Source of the DNA: an uncultured Victivallales bacterium
Lineage (GTDB): Bacteria; Verrucomicrobiota; Lentisphaeria; Victivallales; UBA1829
DNA length: 64,000 bases
Direction of reading: 5' to 3'
Assembly (NCBI GenBank): GCA_944390795.1
Contig: CALXRI010000011.1
Span: forward strand, 42,451-106,450
A program made the position numbers and the translations under genes. Below are positions 1-9,171 of this stretch, piece after piece; position 1 is the first letter of the stretch, and each line of letters opens with the position of its first letter. The notes under the pieces are model-generated. The model had not been told where the DNA came from, did no database searches, and was given only the letters and a program-made list of their open reading frames with translations.

Positions 1-2295
1 CCGCTTCCGGAACGCGTTTCCGTCGCCGCCTTTGACGGCGGGGAGCTGCCGGTTCTTTCCGCGGAGGGGACCGCATTCAGCATGAAGATTTCCGACGGAC
101 GGGAGATCACCCCTTCCATTGCGGAGCCGCCCGTCATATCTGAATCGGACGGCACGGTTCATGTATCCTTCCGCAAGCTGGCCTTTCAGGATCAGTCCGG
201 CAAAGATGCGGGGGAGTTTCATGGCTGTTTCGAGTATGAGTTCCATCCGGACGGGACGGCCTTCTGCTCGATATTCTTCCTGTCCGCCTCGATTTCCGAA
301 TTCGCCCTGCGCGATTTCAGAATCTCCTGCGGGGCTGATCTTTCCTGCTTCGATGACATCCGCTGGGCTCTGCTGCATCGTCCTGCGAAACTTGACGGAA
401 GCATGATTCAGGATCTGTCTCCGAAACGTTTTCTGGAACGGGGAAAGGATATGGAATTCCGTGAAATCGCTCCGCTTGTATCCTTCAACTGCTTCAAAGA
501 AGGCGGCGAGGCGCTGTATGCCGAGTTTTTCATGGAGGGCGGCACGACGCTTTCCGGGAAAAAAGGGGAAAACGCAACCCGTGTCACATGGAAAAATGCC
601 TCGCCTGTGCTGGAATGGAATTTTCAGACGGCGGACGCGCGCAAAACGGATCTTCCGTTCCAGTTCCGCAATCACTGGGGCTGGGTCATCAAGACGCCGC
701 CCCGGACCCGTCATCTGCCCCCGATGACCATGTATCACTATTTTGACAATTTCGAGCGCTATCCCTCCGACACGGTCATGGACGCGCTTGAGGCTGCGTC
801 CTGTCAGGTTCTGGTGCTGCATGAAAACTGGCGTCTGGACCTCCAGAATGACGGCGTGCCGTTTGACGAAGAACGTTTCCGGGCGGTTGCGGACGCGGCC
901 CGCAGACGCAATATCCGCCTGGCCCTTTACATCCGCGGAAACGAAAATTCCGCGACGGAAACCTCGTGCGCCTGGTTTGACCGCCTTCTCCGGCGGAATT
1001 TCGACGGGCTTTACATGGATTACGGCGGACCCTTCGGGCACAGTTCCGCACCTGACGAAACATACGTTGACGGCCGCATTCATTTCCGTCGCCATTACAT
1101 GAATCTGAAGAAACTGCGCGAACGGATCGGACCGGACGGAGTGCTTTTCTCCCACACCGGACCATCCTATTCCGCACTGGGAATGAATTTCATCACCGGT
1201 TATGTTTCCGGGGAAGGGGAGCGGGGCCTCCTGATCCGCGGTCGGCGCGAGCACGAGTACTTCAGCATGGCCGCGGTCTCCTGGGGGACCATGTGGACCG
1301 CCGCGTTTCCGGAGTATTCCACCGAGCGGATGGTGCCGTTCCTTGCGGCGGCGGGGCAGTATCCGCACAATCCGCTCGGCACGCAGTTCGCCACCTCCAG
1401 TCTCGCCCATCCGCGGGAACCCGGGGTCAACGATCACTGTTTCCGCCCGCTCTGGAAGCTCTGGGGAATGCTCCGGAATGAAACGGATCTCCTTGTCTTC
1501 AACGACTGGAATTCCGCCGGAATCTTTCCTCCGGACGCGGAGTGCGGGCACTGCCTGATGATTTCAAAGGACGGGCGCAGGGCGCTCTGCCTGTTCTCCA
1601 ATTTTTCCTCCGTCGCGAAAAAATGCAGCATTGCGCCGGACTGGTCCGGCACGCCGTTCCGGCCTGACGGGAAAAAATGTTACCGCCTGACTCCGGACCG
1701 GAATTCCCCTGGTGTTCCGCAGAAGATCGCTTCCGGCGGAACGCTTGCGCTGGAACTGGCGCCGTATGGCTGCGGCGGCTTTTATTTTTCGGAGGAGGAG
1801 CCGGATTTCACGGAATACCTCAAAGCCTATCCGCTTCCGCGTCATGAAGGCGTCCGGTGGCTTGCGGAAATCGAGGAACAGCGCGCCCTCCGTTCGTCTC
1901 CGCCGTGCTGGGAGCGGCTGTTCCTGACAGTCAAAATACCTCCCCAGACCATTTTCGGTTACGAGGATTCACTTCTGGTCGACCTTTACGACAATGATTC
2001 CTGGGTGGTTGAATTTGAAAAAGACGGTTCCTTCCGCAAGCTCCTCCCGATCCTGACAAAAGAAGGCAGAAGCCTTTTCACCGGCGACCGGACCATGCCG
2101 ATCGATCTCGGGCGGTATCTCTCCCCCGGACGGCATTCCATCGGGATTTATGCAACGCACCTGGGAGAACCGTTCTATTCGTTTTTCTCCGCCGAACTCT
2201 CGGACGGCGGAACGCAGTCGTATGAACTCTTCTTCCGCAATGAACTGGAGCCGGATCGCGCATTCCTCCGTTTTGATGTGATTGTGCCGGGATGA
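1..2295 (+). CDS. Putative barrel-type glycoside hydrolase-like protein, 5' end outside window
   Basis: The frame is open and coding-like from base 1 (residues such as PERVSVAAFDGG precede the first ATG at 82), so the true start lies upstream and 764 residues are visible. The middle part, from about visible residue 240 to 460, reads like a TIM barrel: hydrophobic strands ending in polar or acidic residues (MTMYHYFDN, LVLHENWRLD, RLALYIRGNE, FDGLYMDYGG, LFSHTGPS). The rest looks beta-rich, suggesting sandwich domains on both sides. The family is not recognised and no catalytic pair can be named with confidence. It is followed by a convergent LacI gene and probably belongs to the same glycan locus. 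A signal peptide cannot be judged because the N-terminus is missing. Confidence 0.75.
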   Translation, partial: PLPERVSVAAFDGGELPVLSAEGTAFSMKISDGREITPSIAEPPVISESDGTVHVSFRKLAFQDQSGKDAGEFHGCFEYEFHPDGTAFCSIFFLSASISEFALRDFRISCGADLSCFDDIRWALLHRPAKLDGSMIQDLSPKRFLERGKDMEFREIAPLVSFNCFKEGGEALYAEFFMEGGTTLSGKKGENATRVTWKNASPVLEWNFQTADARKTDLPFQFRNHWGWVIKTPPRTRHLPPMTMYHYFDNFERYPSDTVMDALEAASCQVLVLHENWRLDLQNDGVPFDEERFRAVADAARRRNIRLALYIRGNENSATETSCAWFDRLLRRNFDGLYMDYGGPFGHSSAPDETYVDGRIHFRRHYMNLKKLRERIGPDGVLFSHTGPSYSALGMNFITGYVSGEGERGLLIRGRREHEYFSMAAVSWGTMWTAAFPEYSTERMVPFLAAAGQYPHNPLGTQFATSSLAHPREPGVNDHCFRPLWKLWGMLRNETDLLVFNDWNSAGIFPPDAECGHCLMISKDGRRALCLFSNFSSVAKKCSIAPDWSGTPFRPDGKKCYRLTPDRNSPGVPQKIASGGTLALELAPYGCGGFYFSEEEPDFTEYLKAYPLPRHEGVRWLAEIEEQRALRSSPPCWERLFLTVKIPPQTIFGYEDSLLVDLYDNDSWVVEFEKDGSFRKLLPILTKEGRSLFTGDRTMPIDLGRYLSPGRHSIGIYATHLGEPFYSFFSAELSDGGTQSYELFFRNELEPDRAFLRFDVIVPG

Positions 2296-2448
2296 AACAT
2301 ATCCCGTGCCGCTCCCCGCAGAAAGGATTCCAGGGGGGCGGAGCATCATTCCCCGGTTCTGAACTGCATTCTCCCGCGGGAAACGGTTCTCCCGCATTCA
2401 GGCGGCAGCCTGACGAGAGGTTTCTGCATCAGTCTTGCGGATGAGATT

Positions 2449-3480
2449 TCAGTGAGAGAGCGTGAGGATGGAATTTCCGCGGATCGGGGTGACGGGAATC
2501 GTCTGCGCCTTCTCGACGGCTTCCCCCGCAATCTGTGCGCACAGTTCCAGCGCACCCGCCACGCCGATCTCATAAGACGGCATGTAGAAGGATTCCAGCT
2601 GCAGCGCGCTGGGGAAGCGGATTCCGTCCGCTCCCGTGACGGAAATGTCTTCGGGCACCCGAAGTCCCGAATCCCGGAGCGCGGCGACGCATCCCCAGGC
2701 TGTCAGGTCGTTCGGCGCGATGACGCAGGTTGTCTCCGGAGCCTCCCGCAGAATCCGTTCCGCCGAGGAATATCCGAATTCATATCCGTAACGGTCTTCG
2801 CCGGAAATCCAGCATGGCTCCAGTCCGCGGGATTTCAGGATATCCAGAACCGCCTGGCAGCGCCGGATGCCGGAGCTGGCCTGCAATGAGGGACGCAGAA
2901 GAGCGATCCGGGTATGTCCCGCATCCAGGACTTTGCGTGTGATCACCGCCATGCCGTCATATTCATCGGCTGTCACAAGGGAGGTTCTGGTCCCCCCGAC
3001 GGCGGTCGTCAGCTGAATGACGGGGATCTCCTCCTGAAGAAGTTCCCGGACGAAATCATCCTCCATCAGCGCACCCCAGACCAGAATTCCGTCCGCCATC
3101 TTGGAACGCACCAGTTCAAGATGTTTGCGCTCCGCCAGATAATCAGGGCTGACCCATACAAGCTGAAGGCCTTTTGCATTCCGCGCAAGCACGGACTGAA
3201 TTCCCTGGGTAATCAGTCCCAGATTGTAGTCATATTGAAAATAGGGGCAGTCCGGCTGCGGAATCGTCGGCAGATAATGTGTCATCAGAACGACGGTATT
3301 GGTGATTTTCTGGGCCATGCGCCTTGAATTGATGTTCGGATAATAGTGCATTTCCTCGCATATTTTCAGAATACGTTTTCTCTGCTTTTCCGAAATATAA
3401 GGGGAGGGAGGATTCTGAAACGCACGCGAGACCGAGGAGATGGAGACTCCGGCCAGTTTTGCGATTTCCTTGATCGTCAT
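2449..3480 (-). CDS. LacI-family transcriptional regulator
   Basis: This is a 343-residue DNA-binding repressor of the LacI/GalR type. The N-terminal helix-turn-helix is plain (IKEIAKLAGVSISSVSRAF, residues 3-21), followed by the hinge segment and a periplasmic-binding-protein-like sensor domain (for example VIAPNDLTAWGCVAALRDSG and ISVTGADGIRF in the C-terminal half). The ATG at 3480 is chosen because the helix-turn-helix starts directly there. An upstream TTG at 3552 would add 24 poorly conserved residues. The gene diverges from the pseudopilin operon at 3668, and a perfect 20-bp palindrome lies between them. The likely role is a sugar-responsive repressor of the hydrolase operon and perhaps of itself; the effector is unknown. 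Confidence 0.93.
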   Translation of the reverse strand: MTIKEIAKLAGVSISSVSRAFQNPPSPYISEKQRKRILKICEEMHYYPNINSRRMAQKITNTVVLMTHYLPTIPQPDCPYFQYDYNLGLITQGIQSVLARNAKGLQLVWVSPDYLAERKHLELVRSKMADGILVWGALMEDDFVRELLQEEIPVIQLTTAVGGTRTSLVTADEYDGMAVITRKVLDAGHTRIALLRPSLQASSGIRRCQAVLDILKSRGLEPCWISGEDRYGYEFGYSSAERILREAPETTCVIAPNDLTAWGCVAALRDSGLRVPEDISVTGADGIRFPSALQLESFYMPSYEIGVAGALELCAQIAGEAVEKAQTIPVTPIRGNSILTLSH

Positions 3481-3521
3481 ATTTCTGGTTTCCCGTATGA
3501 TTTTTCTGCTTTCCTTTTCCC

Positions 3522-3549
3522 AATATATCCCTTTTCGAGTTTTTTTCAA
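3522..3549 (-). promoter_or_regulatory. Promoter of the LacI gene
   Basis: On the minus strand, TTGAAA (3549-3544) and TATATT (3527-3522) are separated by 16 bases, about 40 bases upstream of the ATG at 3480. It lies back to back with the plus-strand promoter at 3580. Confidence 0.55.
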
Positions 3550-3579
3550 CAAATCAACGGTTTTTTCAGGAAAAAGACA

Positions 3580-3607
3580 TTGACATTACAGAAAAAAAGA
3601 TTATAAT
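3580..3607 (+). promoter_or_regulatory. Consensus sigma70-type promoter of glycan operon A
   Basis: A perfect TTGACA (3580-3585) and a perfect TATAAT (3602-3607) are spaced by 16 bases. It points toward the pseudopilin gene at 3668 and the secreted proteins behind it. The palindrome at 3613-3632 covers the expected transcription start, a classic layout for repression. Confidence 0.85.
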
Positions 3608-3612
3608 TAAAA

Positions 3613-3632
3613 TATAGAAAACGTTTTCTATA
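3613..3632. promoter_or_regulatory. Perfect palindromic operator, LacI-type
   Basis: The half-sites TATAGAAAAC and GTTTTCTATA form an uninterrupted 20-bp palindrome with the central CG typical of LacI/GalR operators (core AAACGTTT). It begins 6 bases after the -10 box of the promoter at 3580-3607 and sits in the divergent region next to the LacI gene. That this regulator binds it is inference from position and symmetry. Confidence 0.8.
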
Positions 3633-3667
3633 AAATGTCCGCTCCAAATCACATGAGGAAAGAAAGA

Positions 3668-4402
3668 ATGAAAAAAGCGTCCGTGCACCATGACCGTTTC
3701 ACATTGGTGGAACTCCTTGTTGTCATTGCGGTTATCGCGATTCTGGCGGGACTTCTTCTCCCGGCGCTGAACAAGGCGAAACAGATGGCCAGTTCCACAT
3801 TCTGCTCCAACAACCTGAAACAGCTTGGCGTGGCGCAGAGCATGTACATGGGGGATTATCAGGATACGGTGATCACCACTTATTTCAGCTCGGACGATAC
3901 AGACGACCGCTGGTTCAGCATGCTGTACGGGTATCTGAAAACTCCGAAAGTGTTCCGCTGCGCACAGGATGTCGCCGTCCGATATCTGAACAGCCACCCC
4001 CTGTCCTATACGCTGAACTCCAGCGACACCATCCGCTCCGCGGACATGACCCGCTGGCCTGCCGGCAGGCGAATCACGAAGATAAAAAACACCTCCTGCA
4101 TCCTGTTTGCCTGCAATATCAACAGCGCGCTGCCCGAGGGCGCGCAGAGCGCCCTTCTGATGCAGCGGAACGGGACATTCTGGACAAACGCAATGTGCAA
4201 GGGTTATACGGAGACCCATGTGGGACCCTCCATGCGGACTTACGGAACCCATCACGGGGGAGGATCCAATTTTTCTCTCTGCAACGGAGGCGCCGCCGCT
4301 TACATGTATTCCGCTTTCATGGGGCATTTCGACAATCCCGCCGGACGGAAGAACGCTTCCATCCGGGTATGGTGCATTGATCCCGACAATGTCTCTTTCT
4401 GA
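3668..4402 (+). CDS. Pseudopilin-like protein with prepilin signal and H-X9-NG motif
   Basis: This 244-residue protein begins with a short basic leader, then [20 protein letters not shown], the hydrophobic N-helix of type IV pilin-like proteins with the invariant Glu at +5. The residue before the predicted cleavage site is Arg, not the usual Gly. The C-terminal part carries an H-X9-[DN]G motif ([12 protein letters not shown]) like the prepilin-processing-associated H-X9-DG proteins of Lentisphaerota and Planctomycetes, here with Asn replacing Asp. The ATG at 3668 has an AGGA ribosome site about 9 bases upstream; ATGs at 3635 and 3653 lie too close to the operator to be preferred. It is first gene of operon A, followed after 41 bases by a secreted ConA-like protein. 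A role in surface display or secretion of the downstream proteins is inferred. Confidence 0.88.
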   Translation: MKKASVHHDRFTLVELLVVIAVIAILAGLLLPALNKAKQMASSTFCSNNLKQLGVAQSMYMGDYQDTVITTYFSSDDTDDRWFSMLYGYLKTPKVFRCAQDVAVRYLNSHPLSYTLNSSDTIRSADMTRWPAGRRITKIKNTSCILFACNINSALPEGAQSALLMQRNGTFWTNAMCKGYTETHVGPSMRTYGTHHGGGSNFSLCNGGAAAYMYSAFMGHFDNPAGRKNASIRVWCIDPDNVSF

Positions 4403-4443
4403 GTTGAGGACAAAATAAAAACGGAAAAGGAGATTGATTTGTC

Positions 4444-5358
4444 ATGAAGAGATTCCTCTCACTGATTCTTGCCGCGCTTGCCTCCGGGGGATTCGCGGCG
4501 GAGCTGACACTGAATGCGCAGAAAAATGTCGTTCCCGACACGGGGAGCGGCGGAACGCTCCGCCTGGAAGGGAAATTTGCCCCGCAGGATATCGCCAGCT
4601 GGTTTTTTGTCGATTTCACGGATGCTTCCGGGAAAAGTCTGGGCAAATTCCGCTTCGACCGTCGGCAGCTTCTGATACAGCCCGGCTGGCAGACTGCCGG
4701 ATATCCCGCGGAGACCGCCGGAGAGAAATTCTTTCGCCTGACGCTCGGGCTTTCCCCGAACGGGACGGTTTTTGCCGTCCTGAACGACCGTCCGCTTGCC
4801 TCTTACGCGTTCGCCGGAAATATTCTGCCGAAAAAAATCTTTCTGATTCCGTTCGGCGGCTTTGTTCCGGTTTTTCAAAAGGCGGAATGGGATGGAAAAG
4901 TTCCCGCTCAGAGAATCCTTGTGCGCGCGGAACGATCCAGGAGTTCCGGCGTTTCCGCTGTTGCCGGAATGAAAACGGATTCCTTTGAGCTGAAATGCAA
5001 GTTCCGCGCCGAACCGCTGACAGACAAGCCCGGACATTTCAATTTCCGCTTCATATCCGCGGAAAAAGGAGTTCCGCCCGTGCAGCTGATTTTCTGGGAA
5101 AAGGGATTTCAGATGATCTTCGGAAAATCCAGCAAATGGCTTTTCAACTTCAAGACTCCGGTTTCCGACGGCAAATGGCATGATTTCAAAGTCCGCCATA
5201 CGGGAGGCGACTTCTGGGAGGTCCATCTTGACGGGCTGTCCGCCGGTTCCTTCGAGGCGGACACAGTGATCTCGGGAATTGCTTTCGGAGCATATAGCGG
5301 ATGGCTGTTCGAAGCCGAGGACATCACAGTGGTTCCTCTTGCGGAAGACGGAGAGTGA
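4444..5358 (+). CDS. Secreted protein with ConA-like sandwich modules
   Basis: This 304-residue protein has a clear signal peptide (MKRFLSLILAALASGGFAAE). The remainder is beta-rich, with segments resembling laminin-G/ConA-like lectin folds: SDGKWHDFKVRHTGGDFWEV followed by HLDGLSAGSFEAD in the C-terminal half, and a weaker similar unit in the first half. No catalytic motif is visible, so a carbohydrate-binding or structural role is more likely than hydrolysis. It lies 41 bases after the pseudopilin and only 3 bases before the next large gene, so the three are cotranscribed. The family is not recognised. Confidence 0.75.
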   Translation: MKRFLSLILAALASGGFAAELTLNAQKNVVPDTGSGGTLRLEGKFAPQDIASWFFVDFTDASGKSLGKFRFDRRQLLIQPGWQTAGYPAETAGEKFFRLTLGLSPNGTVFAVLNDRPLASYAFAGNILPKKIFLIPFGGFVPVFQKAEWDGKVPAQRILVRAERSRSSGVSAVAGMKTDSFELKCKFRAEPLTDKPGHFNFRFISAEKGVPPVQLIFWEKGFQMIFGKSSKWLFNFKTPVSDGKWHDFKVRHTGGDFWEVHLDGLSAGSFEADTVISGIAFGAYSGWLFEAEDITVVPLAEDGE

Positions 5359-5361
5359 GCA

Positions 5362-8300
5362 ATGGGCCTTGTCAGTCGAACTTCTGTCGCGGCGTTTCTT
5401 CTGATTGCCGCATCCGCCGGAGGAAACGACAAGGAGGCCTTTGCCTGGAATTTCAACGCTTCCGCAGATGCAGTCTCTCCGACGGGCGTTGTCCGCAAGG
5501 CGGAAACGGAACGGGAGCTCCGCTTTGCGGACGGGGTTTCAGGACGGGCGCTGGAGCTTGCCGGCAACCCCTCGCCGTTTTTTGACGCGAAGGGACTCTT
5601 CGAATCGAAAGGCACGCTCTCCTTCTGGTATTCGGCCGGGTTTTCCGGAGGAGCGGCCCAGGCCGTGCAGCATCTTTTCACCCTGACGAGGGAAAACGGC
5701 AGACAGTTCCCGTTCGCCTGGTTTCACCGGTATGAGGGCCTCTCCTTCCGGATTCCGACACAGACCGAGGAGATTCTCCTGAAAACGGCGGTTTCCTCTT
5801 TTGAACAGATTCAGAAAAACGACTGGGTGCATATTGCGCTTTCCTGGGGGGAACGCAACTGGGCGACTGTTTACGTAAACGGCGTCGCGACGAACTGGAA
5901 ACGCTTTTCCGGAGTTGACTTTTCCGATATTGTGAAGCTGACGTTCGGAACTCCGGAACGTTCGAAAAACGCCTTTCAGGGACGAATTGATGAAATAAAG
6001 CTTTTCCGGCATCCCCTTACGGAAGAGGAGGTGTTCCGGGAGTATGCCTCGCATGCGCTGGCGGATGCATGGATGGATCAGAGCCTGTTTCCCGCAAACC
6101 GGAAAATCCGCCCTGAAGTCCTGATCGCCCCTCTTGGCACGCTGCGGGGAAACAATCCGAAGGCGCCGTGGATGGGCATTCCCTTCCGCGGTTCGGCAGA
6201 GCTTTCCTTGAAGGACTCCGCGGGGAAACTCCTTGCGGAGCGGAAATGGGAGAATCTTGCCGTTGCAAAAATGGAAACGCTGCGGCTTCCGGAACAGTTT
6301 CTGTCCCCCGGGCGGTATCTTCTGGAGCTGAAAATGAGATCAGCCGGCGGCGCTGCGACCCGCTTTTTTGACATCTGTCTGGACGACATGAAATTAAACA
6401 ATCCGGAGGATGAAGAAATCCGTCTCGGGCCGCCGGTATGGAGCTGCGGCAGCGCTGACTTTTCTTCGACAAAACCAGTACGCACAGGCGAACTCGATGG
6501 AATTGCCTTCACCGAGGGAGGGGCCGGCAAGGGCGACCGAATCTTCTGCGAGCTGAAAATCCCGAAACGCTATACTTCGGAACAGCTGCTCTGTCTGGAA
6601 ATTGAATGGCCGGACGACAAGGCGCGCGCAATGGGGCTTTACCTGTATCCGCCGAAGGGAAGCCTTTCGCAGATCCGCGACCGTCTCGGCGGAGGAATAT
6701 GCACAGGCGGGGAATATCCGGTTTCCGGGAGGATGAGGAAAACCTCCTGGCTGTTTTACGCGGGATACACGGACTGGCTCTTTGAAATCCGGACTGCGAT
6801 TGCCGGCAGGCCCGCCGCCGTGGCGGGAGTCCGGATACTGCCCGTGGAAGGACCGTTGCCCCGTCTGAAGATCAATCTGCCGGAAGGCTTTCCCGGACGC
6901 CGGATCGGACATCTTGACGAGGATCAGAGTTTTGATTACAATCTGGACTGGGACAATGCCCGCAGAAGCGCAGATCCATGGAAGATACAGTCCAAGACAA
7001 TCCGGCTTCTGCTGAACTATTACGCGTATACGGGACAGAATCTCTTCACGCTTCCTCTGATGCGCTATTCCTGGACCGATTACGCGCGCATTTATTCGCC
7101 CTGCAGAAGCATGGGGCCGCTGAACAAGGCCGGATACTGGCTGGACCGCCTCCGGGAGAATCAGATCGACTTCATCGCGATCGTCAATCTGATGAATGTG
7201 CCGGAACTCCAGAACCTGAAGCGGGGAAGGGAATACCGGAGAAAAGGAATGACGAGCGCCTCCGTCGAAGGACCTCTCACCGGATTGAACCGGAATAATC
7301 CGATCCATCCGGAAAACCGGAAAATGCTGCTTGCGCATCTGGATGAATTCATGCGCAGGGAGGGAAGGCGTCCGGAGATTTCCGGAATTGATTTCTGGTG
7401 TGAATGGCCTATCGTCTCCTTTCAGAATCTTGAGCACGGATATGACGATTACACCGTGGCGGCATTTTCCCGGGAGACCGGCGTGAATGTACCGGATTTC
7501 GCCGATGACGTCTATCGCCGGAGATGGCGCTTCCTGACATCCGCTCCCGTCCGGGCGCAATGGACCCGCTGGCGCGTGAGCAAAACCACCGAAATCTTCC
7601 GGGAGATCCGGCGCGTCATTGACAATGTCAGCAGGGGGAAACCGCTGTATATCACGGTCAGCCTGCCGCGCGGGAAAAAAGACGATGAATCCATGGATTC
7701 GCTGGATATGGGGAAATATCTCTATGAGGAGAAGAGCATCGATCTCAAAGCGCTCAACGCCTTGCCCGATACGACAGTGGTTCCCATGCGCCACGGCCTG
7801 GAGCAGATCTGGAATCTGCACTGGAACGGAAACATCACGGTAAGCGACGAGGCGCAGAACAATCCCCTTTTCACGCTTCCGTTCCGCCGCCCGGACCGCA
7901 ATTACGTAAACTGCTACAGGACGTATTTCGAGACCTTTTCGCAAAGCGCGATGCCGGAGAAATATCCGTCTGTTTTTCAGAATATCGAGCTGAAACCGGT
8001 AGGGCGTCACTTTCTCAAGGAGCTGTCGCTGGCTCTGGCTTTCAACGATGCGCAGCGCATTGCCGTCGGAGCGCAGCCACTGGTCTCCATGGGCCGGGAA
8101 AAGGAAATGCGGGAATTTGTCAAAGCCTATCGTGCGCTGCCCGATCTGCCGTTCCGGGATGTCCCGGGAGCATTCGATCCGGTGACTGTCCGCTGGCGCG
8201 AGACAAAGAACGGCGTCTATCTGTATGCCGTGAATATGATTCGTTCGGAACTTTCCGTCGGGCTGAAAGTTTCGGGAGCACTCTCCATGAAGGATCTTTC

Positions 8301-9171
8301 CAGTTCCGGACTCATTCCGCTTTCCGGCGACGGCGAGGTTTCTGTCTCCCTGAAGCCTTTTGAGCTTCGTTCTTTCCTGCTTGAGGGGAATCCTGTTCCG
8401 GAACTGCAAGGTGTCCGGATTCCGGAGGCGTTTGAAAAATCCTGCGCGGAAGAACTGCGCAGTCTGAGCGACATTCGGAAACAGTTCTCCGCTTCCGGAG
8501 CGGGGAATCCCGCTGTCGCGGAAAGACTCCGGAAGTGTGCGGCGGCTCTTGCGGACAGACGTTATGCGGAGTTCGACCGTCTTCTGAATTCCAAACTGCT
8601 CCGGATGCTGGTCCGGAACCGGAAAAATCTTGTCAGCGGTGTGATTCAGGACGCGCAGAAACAGCTGGCACGCCATTCTTTCCGGATCAACTGCGGAAGC
8701 AGCGAATATCTGCGGGCCTCTTCCGGAGTGTTCATGCCGGATCGCAAATGGAGTGAATCCGCACCATACGGATATCTTGGAGATGGCGCCAATGCCATAG
8801 AGCGGCCGGACAATCTGCCCCCCGGAAATCCGCTGCGTCGTCTGTTTCTGACGGAACTGTATGCCGTCACGGGATACCGTTTCCGCGTTCCGGAATCAGG
8901 CACATATACGCTGCGGCTCTATCAGAGAGTCGGATATGAGGCCGGACGGAAAAAAGGAAATTTCGTCGTGGACATTTCCGTCAACGGAAAGATGCTGCGC
9001 CGGAATTATGATATCTTTGCAAATGAATCGGAGAATACGGGAATGGCGCTCCTGACGCTTTCCGGCATTGTGCCGGTGAACGGCATGGTCACGCTGGAAA
9101 TGAAACCGTCCGGCGGACGGGATAAGACGGTGGTTCTCCTGAACGGAATCGAATTGGAGAAGGAAAAATGA
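5362..9171 (+). CDS. Large secreted LamG - barrel - malectin-like protein, putative glycoside hydrolase
   Basis: This is a 1269-residue multidomain protein. Residues 1-20 look like a signal peptide (TSVAAFLLIAASAGG). Residues 60-235 form a LamG/ConA-like domain (KNDWVHIALSWGERNW, VYVNGVATNW, GRIDEIKLFRHPLTEEE). The centre, about residues 555-900, looks like a TIM-barrel enzyme domain with acid-rich strand ends (FIAIVNLMN, ISGIDFWCEWP, PLYITVSLPRG). From about 1100 to the end there is a malectin-like beta-sandwich (FRINCGSS, GYRFRVPESGTYTLRLYQ, VDISVNGKMLRRNYDI). I could not assign a known GH family. It overlaps the next gene by 4 bases and belongs to operon A; it is probably exported and acts on plant or host glycan. 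Confidence 0.8.
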   Translation: MGLVSRTSVAAFLLIAASAGGNDKEAFAWNFNASADAVSPTGVVRKAETERELRFADGVSGRALELAGNPSPFFDAKGLFESKGTLSFWYSAGFSGGAAQAVQHLFTLTRENGRQFPFAWFHRYEGLSFRIPTQTEEILLKTAVSSFEQIQKNDWVHIALSWGERNWATVYVNGVATNWKRFSGVDFSDIVKLTFGTPERSKNAFQGRIDEIKLFRHPLTEEEVFREYASHALADAWMDQSLFPANRKIRPEVLIAPLGTLRGNNPKAPWMGIPFRGSAELSLKDSAGKLLAERKWENLAVAKMETLRLPEQFLSPGRYLLELKMRSAGGAATRFFDICLDDMKLNNPEDEEIRLGPPVWSCGSADFSSTKPVRTGELDGIAFTEGGAGKGDRIFCELKIPKRYTSEQLLCLEIEWPDDKARAMGLYLYPPKGSLSQIRDRLGGGICTGGEYPVSGRMRKTSWLFYAGYTDWLFEIRTAIAGRPAAVAGVRILPVEGPLPRLKINLPEGFPGRRIGHLDEDQSFDYNLDWDNARRSADPWKIQSKTIRLLLNYYAYTGQNLFTLPLMRYSWTDYARIYSPCRSMGPLNKAGYWLDRLRENQIDFIAIVNLMNVPELQNLKRGREYRRKGMTSASVEGPLTGLNRNNPIHPENRKMLLAHLDEFMRREGRRPEISGIDFWCEWPIVSFQNLEHGYDDYTVAAFSRETGVNVPDFADDVYRRRWRFLTSAPVRAQWTRWRVSKTTEIFREIRRVIDNVSRGKPLYITVSLPRGKKDDESMDSLDMGKYLYEEKSIDLKALNALPDTTVVPMRHGLEQIWNLHWNGNITVSDEAQNNPLFTLPFRRPDRNYVNCYRTYFETFSQSAMPEKYPSVFQNIELKPVGRHFLKELSLALAFNDAQRIAVGAQPLVSMGREKEMREFVKAYRALPDLPFRDVPGAFDPVTVRWRETKNGVYLYAVNMIRSELSVGLKVSGALSMKDLSSSGLIPLSGDGEVSVSLKPFELRSFLLEGNPVPELQGVRIPEAFEKSCAEELRSLSDIRKQFSASGAGNPAVAERLRKCAAALADRRYAEFDRLLNSKLLRMLVRNRKNLVSGVIQDAQKQLARHSFRINCGSSEYLRASSGVFMPDRKWSESAPYGYLGDGANAIERPDNLPPGNPLRRLFLTELYAVTGYRFRVPESGTYTLRLYQRVGYEAGRKKGNFVVDISVNGKMLRRNYDIFANESENTGMALLTLSGIVPVNGMVTLEMKPSGGRDKTVVLLNGIELEKEK

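Noticed and set aside
6394..8676. 760-codon open frame antisense to the 1269-residue protein
   Set aside because: No recognisable motif or ribosome site; the plus-strand frame is supported by signal peptide, LamG and malectin-like domains and by overlap with its neighbours.
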